Assembly: GCA_020443345.1 (NCBI GenBank)
Contig: JAGRIH010000017.1
Location: 34,010 to 76,382 of the forward strand
Length of the DNA: 42,373 nt
Direction of reading: 5' to 3'
Source: Halioglobus sp.
Lineage (GTDB): Bacteria > Pseudomonadota > Gammaproteobacteria > Pseudomonadales > Halieaceae
Shown: positions 16,684-25,105 of the stretch, in pieces
Position numbering within the stretch: position 1 is the stretch's first letter
How the letters are laid out: each line of letters starts with the position of its first letter
Notes under the pieces: model-generated
The model's database searches: none
What the model saw: only the letters and a program-made list of their open reading frames with translations
Told to the model about the DNA's origin: nothing
Translations under genes and position numbers: made by a program

Positions 16684-17097
16684 ATGAAAGTAGTAACGGG
16701 CGTGGTGGGTAACGATATCCACGTGGTCGCCAATCGTCTTATCGACCTCGCCCTGCGCGCCAGGGGCTACGAGGTATTCAACCTGGGCGTCAACACGCAT
16801 CTGCAGGAATTCTTCGACGCGGTGGTGGAGACCGGCGCGCAGGTGTTGATGATCTCCTCGCTGAACGGGGAGGCCGAGGGCTGGGGCCGCGAGGTCAGGC
16901 TGCTGCGCTCGCAGTACACCAACCTGGATGACCTGATCATGATGATCGGCGGCAATCTGGTGGTGGGCAGCGGCAACGGCGAGGACATTGCGGCCCGTTA
17001 CCGCAACTATGGCTTTGATATCGCCTGTCATCAGGTGGACCTGAACACCGGGCTGGATATGTTGGCGGCGCTGTTGCGGGAGCGGGGCATTCAATGA
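16684..17097 (+). CDS. glmS: Glutamate mutase (methylaspartate mutase) S subunit, B12-binding
   Basis: Binds adenosylcobalamin for the carbon-skeleton rearrangement of L-glutamate to (2S,3S)-3-methylaspartate. The 137-residue size is right. The cobalamin motif is DIHVVA at residues 11-16 (His13 as cobalt ligand), followed by SSL and the GG of MIGGNLVVG. The usual DxHxxG has Ala instead of the final Gly. ATG 16684 starts an operon: the stop overlaps glmE by 4 bp. The 145 bp upstream show no convincing cobalamin riboswitch or promoter. The symbol is for the mutase subunit, not glucosamine synthase. Confidence 0.93.
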   Translation: MKVVTGVVGNDIHVVANRLIDLALRARGYEVFNLGVNTHLQEFFDAVVETGAQVLMISSLNGEAEGWGREVRLLRSQYTNLDDLIMMIGGNLVVGSGNGEDIAARYRNYGFDIACHQVDLNTGLDMLAALLRERGIQ

Positions 17098-18458
17098 GCC
17101 TGCTGCAGGAAGAGCGGGAGATCATCCTCGGCAACGAGTATGTGGATGCCTTTGATTTTGACGAAGTGGCGGCCTTTGTCCGCGGCGCCGGCAAGGACTT
17201 GTTCATATCCCGCCACTTTGCCCGGCGCGACAAGATGCTGGTGCAGCCCCGGGGTGGTTTTCCCACCTATCAGCAGCAGTATGCCCTGTATGAATACTTC
17301 GTCGAGGCCGGGGTAGACGTGCTGCCACTGACCATTGATTCCAACACCCGCCTGAACGATTACGCCACCGCCAAGAAAATGCTGCGATTGAGCGAAGAAA
17401 ACGACATGGACATGCTCAACGGCTACCCTCTAGTGACCCATGGCTACCGCACCACCCGCAAGATGATCACACATTTTCGCAAGCCGGTGAGCCTGCGGCA
17501 CGGCACCCCCGATGCCAGGTTGCTGATCGAAACGGCGATAGCCTCGGGAATCTTTGAGATCGAGGGCGGGCCCATCACTTATCTGCTGCCCTACTCCAAG
17601 AACTTCCCGCTGGACAAGGCCTTTCTGTACTGGAAGTACGTCGAGCGGGTCTGCGCTGCCTATTCGACGCTGAATGAGCCGATCAATCGCGAGTCCTTCG
17701 GTCCGCTCACCGCGACGCTGGTGCCGCCGTCGATCACCATCGTTATCCAGTTGCTGGAGATGCTGCTGTCGCTGGAGGAGGGCGTGACGTCCTTTTCCGT
17801 GTCCTTTGCCCAGCAGGGCTCGATGATCCAGGACATCGTGACCGGCGCGGTGCTCAGGAAACTGGCGCGACACTACGCGCACCAGGCCGGTTGTGCCGAC
17901 GCCGCCATTCATCTCGTCTACCACCAGTGGATGGGCGCCTTTCCAACCAACATGAACTACGCGGACCAGTTGATCAACCTGGCGACCGTGATCGCCGCGC
18001 TGGTCGGAGCCGACAAGATCATCACCAAGACGCGACAGGAGGCCACCGGTATTCCCACCCGGGAAGCCAATGCCAAGACCGTGGCGGATACCCAGTACTG
18101 CCTGCGTATTCTCAGTGGCCTGCCCCATGTGGTGGACGCAACAGAGGAAGAGATTCTCACCGCGGAAGTAACGGCGATTATGGCAGCGGTTTTCAACGAT
18201 CCAGCAGATACCCTGTGGCGCAAGGTTTTCAACTGTATCAAGCGCGGTATCATCGACGTGCCCTTCTCACCGCATATCATCAACCGGAACGAGATGATTA
18301 CCATACGCGATGCCCACAAGAATATCCGCATCATCGAAAGAGGCAATGTGCCCATCCCCGATCGCTGCTATGCGTATGAGCGGGGCCAGTGTGATTTAAC
18401 CAGAGATACCACCACTATCGTCAATAACATCATTCGTGACATAGGGATCATGCAGTGA
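17094..18458 (+). CDS. glmE: Glutamate mutase (methylaspartate mutase) E subunit, catalytic
   Basis: Forms the substrate barrel of glutamate mutase. The 454 residues include every substrate contact known from the clostridial enzyme, at a constant offset of 13-14: Arg53 (QPRGG), Arg86 (DSNTR), Arg135 (RHGTPDAR), Glu157, Tyr163 and Tyr167 (EGGPITYLLPY). This argues for a true glutamate mutase rather than a relative with another substrate. It overlaps glmS (ATGA) and the next gene (GTGA), so three genes are translated as one unit. Fermentative glutamate mutases usually stand with methylaspartase; none is seen here, so the product probably goes to biosynthesis. Confidence 0.95.
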   Translation: MSLLQEEREIILGNEYVDAFDFDEVAAFVRGAGKDLFISRHFARRDKMLVQPRGGFPTYQQQYALYEYFVEAGVDVLPLTIDSNTRLNDYATAKKMLRLSEENDMDMLNGYPLVTHGYRTTRKMITHFRKPVSLRHGTPDARLLIETAIASGIFEIEGGPITYLLPYSKNFPLDKAFLYWKYVERVCAAYSTLNEPINRESFGPLTATLVPPSITIVIQLLEMLLSLEEGVTSFSVSFAQQGSMIQDIVTGAVLRKLARHYAHQAGCADAAIHLVYHQWMGAFPTNMNYADQLINLATVIAALVGADKIITKTRQEATGIPTREANAKTVADTQYCLRILSGLPHVVDATEEEILTAEVTAIMAAVFNDPADTLWRKVFNCIKRGIIDVPFSPHIINRNEMITIRDAHKNIRIIERGNVPIPDRCYAYERGQCDLTRDTTTIVNNIIRDIGIMQ

Positions 18459-19648
18459 AGGATACGGGCGACAAACTGCTGATCGATGTCGGCAGCACCT
18501 ACTTTAAAATCTGCGCGGGTGATTCCATAGAGCAGTACATGCGGGACTTCAACAGGGAGATTCTCGAAGATCTGATGGCCAAGGCCGGCCAGCTCATCGC
18601 ACGCTACCAGCCGGCGGATATTCGGGTATGCTCTTCCGCCAATGGCGGCCTTAGTGCGCTGATCATCGGTGTGACCAGGACGTTCTCGCTGAAGTACGCG
18701 ACCAATATAGCCTTTAATGCGGGTATCAACATCATCGATACCATCCTGTACCAGGATATCGGGAATTGTTCCCTGCCCAGCGACCTGGTCGACGTGGTCA
18801 TTATCGTCGGCGGTGTGAACGCCCACGGCGGCCTGTTCTCGCGGAGCCTGTACCGGTACATGGAGCAACTGCAGTACTCGAATGTCGTGTATGTGGGCAC
18901 CGAGCGGGACGCCGCCGCGATACAGACCAATATTCCCGACGTGGTAGTGCTGCCGAATATCATCGACGAGCGACTGCATATCGTGGAGGAGCATCTCAAA
19001 GTCTATCTGACCAACCTCTACCAGCAGGATATCGAGGGCAAAGAGGACATCAAGCGCCTCTACGAAATCACCGCCAACCAGATTTACTCCACGCCCTATA
19101 TCGTCAACCGGGCGCTGCCTGTGATCGACGCGACGTTTTCCGTGGCCAATCCGTTCATCCTGCTCGATATTGGCGGCGCCACCACAGATATCCACTATTC
19201 CAAGGACCTGGTCGAGGACAATATCGTGACTGAGAACGGGTACGACCGGCTGGTGTTCAAGCGGCTGGGGGTGTACAAATCCAGGCAGTCACTCATCCTT
19301 GCCGCCCAGGGTAACGAGTTCACCTACGAGTTGCTGACGCACCTGAAGGTGACGGAGAATATCTTCAAGGAGCAGGGCGAGCGGGCGACCAAAGTACTGA
19401 TGCAGCTCGCTGTCTTCCTGGTGTTGTGCAAGATGTCCCACTACCGCCAGTCGTATATCAACCTCAAGTTGCTGCAGATAAACTCCATCGTCCTCACCGG
19501 AGGCATCACCAAGGTGCTGACAGTTGCGGAAATCGATGTGATCATCGCCTTTTTTTACAGCAAAATTCTAACCTCGGACCACAGGCCTGTCGCCGTGCTG
19601 GATAGTGACTACGCTATCTGGACGCTCGGTGCCAGGGGGAGCTACTGA
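18455..19648 (+). CDS. glmL: MutL/GlmL-family partner of glutamate mutase
   Basis: An ASKHA-type ATP-binding protein found between or beside glutamate mutase subunits and thought to be a reactivating or assembly factor for the B12 enzyme. The 397 residues have the two phosphate-binding signatures LLIDVGSTYFK (near residue 8) and FILLDIGGATTDIHYS (near 228), plus the late VLTGGITK segment. GTG 18455 overlaps the glmE stop as GTGA. Its own stop TGA shares one base with the next ATG. It should not be confused with the DNA mismatch MutL. Confidence 0.92.
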   Translation: MKDTGDKLLIDVGSTYFKICAGDSIEQYMRDFNREILEDLMAKAGQLIARYQPADIRVCSSANGGLSALIIGVTRTFSLKYATNIAFNAGINIIDTILYQDIGNCSLPSDLVDVVIIVGGVNAHGGLFSRSLYRYMEQLQYSNVVYVGTERDAAAIQTNIPDVVVLPNIIDERLHIVEEHLKVYLTNLYQQDIEGKEDIKRLYEITANQIYSTPYIVNRALPVIDATFSVANPFILLDIGGATTDIHYSKDLVEDNIVTENGYDRLVFKRLGVYKSRQSLILAAQGNEFTYELLTHLKVTENIFKEQGERATKVLMQLAVFLVLCKMSHYRQSYINLKLLQINSIVLTGGITKVLTVAEIDVIIAFFYSKILTSDHRPVAVLDSDYAIWTLGARGSY

Positions 19649-21216
19649 TGTCGATCAACTGCATGCGAGCCGTACTCGAAGATGCCGCGGCCTCCCACGG
19701 CGCCAAAACCGCGGTGATCCACAATGACCACAGTATCACCTACGCCGAACTTCTGCACCGCGTAAACCAGGTGGCCAGCTACCTCACGGAACTGGAACTG
19801 CCCGGCAACTCGCGCATCGGTATCTATTCCAACAAGGGCATAGAGCAGGTGGTCGCGATTCTCGGCATTCTGTCCACGGATTATGTGCTGGTGCCGCTGA
19901 CCAAGTTGCTCAAGCCCGAGCAGGTCGAGTACATCATCAACGATTGCGATATCAAGTGCATCATTACCGACAAGCTCAAACTGGAGAGTATCGAGGAGAT
20001 TGATTTCGACGGCCACGTCATCTCCTACGAAACCGCCGCCAAAGACGTGGCCTCCTTCGAGGAGATCTACAAGTACTACAACAAGCCCTACGCCTGCGAT
20101 ATCAGCGGCCACGCCAATGCGGTGATCACATACTCCTTTGGCCTCAGCGGTACGCCCAAGGGCATCGTGATCTCCCATCGCAACCTGATCGATTCGGCGC
20201 GCGTTGTCTCCCAGTACCTGAGCCTGCAGTTGGATGATGTCATTTCCGGCCTGCTGATTTTCAACCTCGATTACGGCCTGAACCAGATTTTCTGTACGTT
20301 GTACAAGCGCGCCACCCTGGCACTGCATCGCTTTATCCTGCCCGAGGACTTTTTCAGCCACCTGATCGACGACAAGGTCACCGTGCTGCCGCTGATGCCG
20401 GTTAATATTTCGCAGATTTTCGATGAGGACCTGCAGCGCATCCCCAGCCCGGAGCTGTTTGACGGCGTGCGCATCATCACCTCCTCCGGCGGCAACGTGA
20501 CGCGCAAAATGATTGGCGACTGCAGGCAAACGTTCCGCAACGCGGCTTTCTACTCGATGCACGGGCTGACCGAGGCCTTTCGCTCTACCTATCTCGATCC
20601 GTCGCAGATAGAGATAAGGCCGAACTCCATCGGCAAGCCCATTCCGGATGTGGAACTCTACGTTATCGATGAGCAGGGCAAAGAGTGCGCGCCGCGTGAG
20701 GTGGGGGAGCTGATTCATCGGGGGGGGTATATCTACCGCGGTTTCTGGAATGCGCCGGAGCAAAATGCACTGCGCTTCAAGTCGGTGGTTATCCTGCAAG
20801 ACGTGATCACCATCGAGGGCCAACTGACGGATGAAATCGTGGTGGCCTCCGGCGACTATGTCTATAAAGACGAGGAGGGCTATTTCTACTTTGTCTCGCG
20901 CCATGACGACATGATCAAGACGCGCGGTTTTCGCGTCTCTCCCTACGAGGTGGAATCCGTGGTGCGGGACAATATTCCACAGATTGAACAGTGCGCCGTG
21001 TTCGGCATTGAAAACGAACAGATCGAGGAGGAAATCGTGCTGGTGTACTCGGCGCCCGGTGAAATGTCCGAAAACGAAATACTGTTCGAGTTAAAGAAAC
21101 ACCTGGCCTCCTACATGATTCCGGCCAGAGTGATTTACAGGAAATCCCTGCCGCTGGTGCAGAGCGACCGGGACCGGGTCAACAAGGAAGCCCTGAAGGC
21201 GGAGCTGACCGGTTAG
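19648..21216 (+). CDS. AMP-forming acyl/aminoacyl ligase (adenylation enzyme)
   Basis: A 522-residue ANL-superfamily protein that should activate a carboxylate as the adenylate. Recognisable cores are the P-loop (YSFGLSGTPKG, altered from the usual TSGTTG), the A5-like HGLTEAF, ASGDYVYKDEEGYFYFVSRHDD, and TRGFRVSPYEVE. At the C-terminus the usual GK of core A10 reads DR (QSDRDRV), so the catalytic lysine is apparently Arg. Translation is coupled to glmL (TGATG), which suggests that the substrate comes from glutamate mutase, i.e. 3-methylaspartate; the VinN enzyme of vicenistatin synthesis is a known precedent. No carrier protein gene is visible nearby. A CoA ligase is the alternative. Confidence 0.88.
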   Translation: MSINCMRAVLEDAAASHGAKTAVIHNDHSITYAELLHRVNQVASYLTELELPGNSRIGIYSNKGIEQVVAILGILSTDYVLVPLTKLLKPEQVEYIINDCDIKCIITDKLKLESIEEIDFDGHVISYETAAKDVASFEEIYKYYNKPYACDISGHANAVITYSFGLSGTPKGIVISHRNLIDSARVVSQYLSLQLDDVISGLLIFNLDYGLNQIFCTLYKRATLALHRFILPEDFFSHLIDDKVTVLPLMPVNISQIFDEDLQRIPSPELFDGVRIITSSGGNVTRKMIGDCRQTFRNAAFYSMHGLTEAFRSTYLDPSQIEIRPNSIGKPIPDVELYVIDEQGKECAPREVGELIHRGGYIYRGFWNAPEQNALRFKSVVILQDVITIEGQLTDEIVVASGDYVYKDEEGYFYFVSRHDDMIKTRGFRVSPYEVESVVRDNIPQIEQCAVFGIENEQIEEEIVLVYSAPGEMSENEILFELKKHLASYMIPARVIYRKSLPLVQSDRDRVNKEALKAELTG

Positions 21217-21250
21217 TTTTCCACATCGATAAACGGGGGTGCGAACATCT

Positions 21251-23488
21251 ATGCTTGCACGTTTTAACAGGATATTGCCGGGCTGCGCAATCATCGTGCT
21301 GCTGTCGCCGCTGCTGGTGCCGGCTGCGCGAGCCGCCACTGCGACGGTCAGTGTGCCACTCTATCTGGACTATCCATTACTGCGCCATCTTGTGGCTGCA
21401 CAGCTTTTTGATTTTCCCGCGACCAGCCGGGAGATACTCGATGACCCGACCGGCTGCAGCCGCATCCTGGTGAGCGAGCCGCGTATCGACGGGCAGCGCG
21501 ACAGCCTGCGGGTTATCGCCGCTGTCGAGGCCCGGCTCGGCGTGGCGGCCTTTGGTGCCTGCCGGGAACTGCTGAACTGGCAGGGCGAGGCCGGCTTCCT
21601 GGGAAGGCCGGTGATCCGGGCCGGGGCGAGGTCGATCGCACTGGCGCCGCAGGACACCTGGCTGATCGGGGCTGACGGCAAAAAAATCGAATCCGGGGTC
21701 TTGTGGGAGGCCGGCCACGCCAGTCTCGAGTCTCTTTTTGCCGGTCTGGTGCTGGATCTGTCGCCCTATATCGACTCTTTTGGAGCGTTCCTGCCGGATG
21801 TCCTGCCCCACCGCAGCAAGGAACAACTGCAATCCATGCTCGACAGTCTCCGCCTGGCAGAGATCGCGGTAGCGCCCGCTGGCCTGGACGTCGCCATCGA
21901 GTTTGCCGTCGAAGAACTGGAGCGATCCCCGCAACAGGCCGCCGCGTTGAGCGAGCGGGAATTGCAGGAAGTGGAACAGAAGTGGCAAATGATGGACGCA
22001 CTGCTGGTCGGAGCGGTCAAACACTATGCCGCGGCGACCCGGCTGCAGGACCTGCGCGACACCCTGTTTGACATCCTCATCGACAGCCGCTACCGCCTGC
22101 GCGATGCGCTGACCGAGCCGGCGCAACGCTCGGATGATGCGGTGCGCCGCTGGTTTATCGAAAGCTGGCAGCGGCTGGCCCCGGTAGCGCGCAGCGTCGC
22201 CCTGGAGCAGCCGGGGCAGGAACACCTGCTCTGGTTCAGCGTACTGACCGCCACCGATGCGCTGTATGCGCTGGACCAACTGGGCCCCGGGATCGGCCTG
22301 GATATCTCCAGCAACGGCCTGCGCCATCTGGCGCGGCTGATCAATGCCCACAGTGGCGATGACTGGCTGCGCTACAGTGAAGACGTGGACCCGCAACTGC
22401 GGCAATTATTGGAGCAGCAACTCGAATCCACCCCATCGGAATCGCCACCTGAACCGGCAGCGCCCGAACCCGCGGCGCTACGCCTGAATTTCTCCTTTTT
22501 CGCGCGCGCCCATGCGGCGTCGCCGGCCGACAGACTGAACCGCTGGGTGCCGGCGAAGAAGGAACTGGGCGCTTACCTGCCGGTGATAGCCGAGCTGTTG
22601 GAGGAGACGGCCGCACAGGTATCGGCCGAGCACCAACTGGACCAGCGCTACGCGGATATCTACCGCGACCTGGTGCTGACCACCGCCTGGCAGGAGAGCT
22701 GCTGGCGCCAGTACACAGTGATCGAGCAGCGCATTGAACCGCTGCGCTCCAGCAGCGGCGACACCGGCCTGATGCAGATCAACGAGCGGGTGTGGCGGGG
22801 ATTTTACGACATCCAGAAATTGCGCTGGGATATCAATTACAACGTTCGAGCCGGCGCCGAGGTGTTGCTCAACTACCTGGTGAAGTACGCTGTGAGAAAG
22901 GGTGAACACCGGCAGACGGGAGGTTTGTCCAACCTGGCGCGGGCAAGTTACTCGGCCTACAACGGCGGACCCGGCCAGGTGGCGCGCTATCGCCGCTCCG
23001 GGGTGCCGTCGGCGCAGCGCAAAGTCGATGCCCTGTTCTGGGACAAATACCAGCAGGTCGAGCGCGGCAACAAGTTAAACGTGGTGGCCTGCCTGGATGG
23101 CGCAGCGTCGGGTGCATCCCTGGCTGCCGCGAGCGCCCGGCCGGTAGCGAGCCCGGCGACGATCCAGGCAGCCGACAAGCAAAGCGCACCGATCTCCCCG
23201 GGCCGGACCGCGGGTGCAGCGGATACCGCCAGTCGCTGGCTGCTGGCGCAGCCCGCCCAGCACTTCACCCTGCAACTGGCCACCTTCAGCACTCGCGATG
23301 CGGCGTCGAATTTTATCCGCCAGCAAGCGCTGCCAACCTCCGTTTATGTCTATGCGCGACGCCAGGGGCAGTCCATCCAGTACCTGGTGCTGCACGGCAG
23401 TTACCCCAGCCGCGCAGCCGCCGACCCCGACAAGCGGCACTACGCATCGCTGCAACCGTGGCTGCGCCAGTTCGTGGATTTGCACTAG
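21251..23488 (+). CDS. Lytic transglycosylase (SLT domain) with C-terminal SPOR domain
   Basis: Periplasmic peptidoglycan lyase. The 745 residues comprise a signal peptide (to about residue 28), a long N-terminal region of about 420 residues that I do not recognise, and an SLT domain around 470-590. The putative catalytic Glu482 is in AWQESCW, followed by GDTGLMQINERVWRG and NVRAGAEVLLNYL. After a low-complexity Ala/Ser linker comes a SPOR domain (about 668-740), which binds denuded septal glycan. An in-frame GTG at 21239 is an alternative start; the ATG has GGGGG 11 bp upstream. It begins 34 bp after the ligase gene, so it may share its transcript. The SLT-plus-SPOR architecture suggests a role at division sites. 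Confidence 0.87.
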   Translation: MLARFNRILPGCAIIVLLSPLLVPAARAATATVSVPLYLDYPLLRHLVAAQLFDFPATSREILDDPTGCSRILVSEPRIDGQRDSLRVIAAVEARLGVAAFGACRELLNWQGEAGFLGRPVIRAGARSIALAPQDTWLIGADGKKIESGVLWEAGHASLESLFAGLVLDLSPYIDSFGAFLPDVLPHRSKEQLQSMLDSLRLAEIAVAPAGLDVAIEFAVEELERSPQQAAALSERELQEVEQKWQMMDALLVGAVKHYAAATRLQDLRDTLFDILIDSRYRLRDALTEPAQRSDDAVRRWFIESWQRLAPVARSVALEQPGQEHLLWFSVLTATDALYALDQLGPGIGLDISSNGLRHLARLINAHSGDDWLRYSEDVDPQLRQLLEQQLESTPSESPPEPAAPEPAALRLNFSFFARAHAASPADRLNRWVPAKKELGAYLPVIAELLEETAAQVSAEHQLDQRYADIYRDLVLTTAWQESCWRQYTVIEQRIEPLRSSSGDTGLMQINERVWRGFYDIQKLRWDINYNVRAGAEVLLNYLVKYAVRKGEHRQTGGLSNLARASYSAYNGGPGQVARYRRSGVPSAQRKVDALFWDKYQQVERGNKLNVVACLDGAASGASLAAASARPVASPATIQAADKQSAPISPGRTAGAADTASRWLLAQPAQHFTLQLATFSTRDAASNFIRQQALPTSVYVYARRQGQSIQYLVLHGSYPSRAAADPDKRHYASLQPWLRQFVDLH

Positions 23489-23612
23489 CAACGGGATATA
23501 GCTCAGGACAACTGCGGTGGTGGGCCGACAGGTGTCTGACACCCCAGCGCCGCCAGGCCCAGCACAGCATCAGTCCCTCTGTCTTCCGGCTACATGCACT
23601 TGGCAAAGGCAC

Positions 23613-23640
23613 TTGCCATTGGGGCATTTGGGTCTATCTT
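23613..23640 (+). promoter_or_regulatory. Candidate sigma-70 promoter
   Basis: TTGCCA (23613-23618), 16-bp spacer, TATCTT (23635-23640). It faces the exported SurE-like gene with a leader of about 210 nt. Confidence 0.35.
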
Positions 23641-23817
23641 GAGTAGTGAAGGGTAGCTGGCGTGACCGTGCTTCATGGCCGGAGGCCCGGCTGCTCTTGC
23701 ACGACGTGCGCTGTGGCGTGGCTGAAAGTCCAGGCAGGTAACGACATGGCGGGGGGCGTGGTGTAGAACCCACTGAACCGGCGGTTCGAGCCCCATGGTT
23801 CGGTGTTCAAAAATAAC

Positions 23818-23841
23818 AATGCTATTTAAAATGCTATTTAA
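23818..23841 (+). repeat. 12-bp tandem repeat before the surE-like gene
   Basis: Two exact head-to-tail copies of AATGCTATTTAA, ending 19 bp before the start codon and just before the ribosome site. The spacing of about one helical turn would allow a dimeric regulator, or the repeat may simply be an AT-rich leader. Confidence 0.7.
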
Positions 23842-23860
23842 ATTGAACAGGGAGTTCCCG

Positions 23861-24877
23861 ATGAAAACAAAAATACACGGCGTGTTTGCCGGCTTGTTAC
23901 TGTCCTTCGCAGCGCTGCCGGCGTCTGCCCTGGATATCCTGCTGACCAACGACGATGGATTTGAAACGCCCTACATCCAGGTGCTCTACACCACCCTCGT
24001 CGCTGCGGGCCACCACGTCGTCATGTCGGCGCCCTACCTGGGGCAGAGCGGGTCTGGGGGCGAGGTGACCTTTCTGCAGCCAATCCAGGCGACCAGCGAG
24101 CCCTCGGAAGGTGGCCTGATTCCGGCCGGCTCGCCCGGTGTCGGGCAGACCACCATTGCAGCTTTTCAGTACTACGTCGATGGTTCTCCCGTCGATGCCC
24201 TGATGTATGGTATCGACGTGGCGAGCCCGGCGGTATTTGGCCGCTGGCCCGACCTGGTGATCTCCGGTCCCAATGAGGGCAACAACACCGGTCTCAACAC
24301 CCCGCATTCGGGCACACTGGGCGCCGCCGTAGCTGCGCTGAACAAAGGCATACCCGCCATTGCGGTGAGTGCCGGCCGTCTGGACGGCACCCCGGGCGAG
24401 CCGGAACTGATTGCCGCACTCACCCTCAAAGTGGTGGCCTCGGTGGATGGCCGGCACGGAATCAGACTGCCGGAGGGAATCGGGCTCAACGTGAATATTC
24501 CCGATGTGGATGTGGTGCCGGCGACAGACGTGAAAGATGAGATGAGTTTTGAGCTGACCCGCGTGGGCATCGCCTCGGTGGTGGGCTATCATTTCTACGA
24601 GGATATCGGTGACAGCGCCATTGCCAATATCGTCGGTATTCCCCCCGGCATCGGTCTGCCTGGCCTGTCCGTGGATCGCCCTTATACCGCCGCGGGCTAC
24701 CCGGAGGACCGTTCGCGCCGCAGCGAACAGAATGCTCTGGATGATTTGACGGTAACGGTCAGTGCGATACAGGGTACCTACGCCGCGGACCGGCACCAGG
24801 AGCGACGCGTGCGGTCCTCCCTCAAGTCGCTGTTTCACCCCAAGCGTTCCGGTCGTCCGTATGAGGACGATGACTGA
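23861..24877 (+). CDS. Exported SurE-like 5'-nucleotidase/phosphatase
   Basis: SurE removes phosphate from nucleoside monophosphates with a divalent metal. The 338-residue product has the family motifs LLTNDDG (metal Asp-Asp), SGPNEGNNTG and HSGTLGAA. It differs from the usual ~250-residue cytoplasmic enzyme by a clear signal peptide (MKTKIHG then a hydrophobic core ending PASALD) and a longer C-terminal part. ATG 23861 has AGGGAG at six bases; the earlier frame start at 23795 has no such site and would bury the signal peptide. It stands alone, with a hairpin terminator downstream. A periplasmic phosphate- or nucleotide-scavenging role is inferred. Confidence 0.9.
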   Translation: MKTKIHGVFAGLLLSFAALPASALDILLTNDDGFETPYIQVLYTTLVAAGHHVVMSAPYLGQSGSGGEVTFLQPIQATSEPSEGGLIPAGSPGVGQTTIAAFQYYVDGSPVDALMYGIDVASPAVFGRWPDLVISGPNEGNNTGLNTPHSGTLGAAVAALNKGIPAIAVSAGRLDGTPGEPELIAALTLKVVASVDGRHGIRLPEGIGLNVNIPDVDVVPATDVKDEMSFELTRVGIASVVGYHFYEDIGDSAIANIVGIPPGIGLPGLSVDRPYTAAGYPEDRSRRSEQNALDDLTVTVSAIQGTYAADRHQERRVRSSLKSLFHPKRSGRPYEDDD

Positions 24878-24937
24878 GCCGTAACAATCCTGTGGGCAAG
24901 ACTGCCGAGGACCCTGCCGAGCCCACTGTTGCGGAAC

Positions 24938-24971
24938 CCGAAAAAACCACAGGTTCACTGGTTTTTTTCGG
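24938..24971. terminator. Bidirectional terminator-like hairpin
   Basis: CCGAAAAAACCA, loop of nine bases, TGGTTTTTTTCGG. The arms are A- and T-rich in the middle, so it could stop transcription from either side; it follows the SurE-like gene by 60 bp. Confidence 0.6.
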
Positions 24972-25105
24972 ACAGACGCGTTACGCGGCGGTTCACCAGC
25001 GCACAACGTAAACCCGTATTGCGTTCCCTTGCCAGATTGCAGTCGTAACGGCAAGATACCCGAGCATCGGAGCAAGCGGCGTTGGAACGACTCGGGTGTA
25101 CAGGC

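Larger units (their letters stand above)
23489..23860. other. Intergenic region before surE-like gene
   Basis: About 370 bp without a gene. It contains the promoter candidate and the 12-bp tandem repeat listed next. Base composition turns AT-rich from 23805 onward, unlike its surroundings. Confidence 0.7.

Noticed and set aside
16059-17097. Aminotransferase, RraA and glutamate mutase as one biosynthetic operon
   Set aside because: The RraA-type gene is on the opposite strand and separates them; a functional link with the aminotransferase is possible but not shown by gene layout.
18455-19648. DNA mismatch repair MutL
   Set aside because: Same name only: the sequence has ASKHA phosphate loops and sits with glutamate mutase; no GHKL ATPase motifs.
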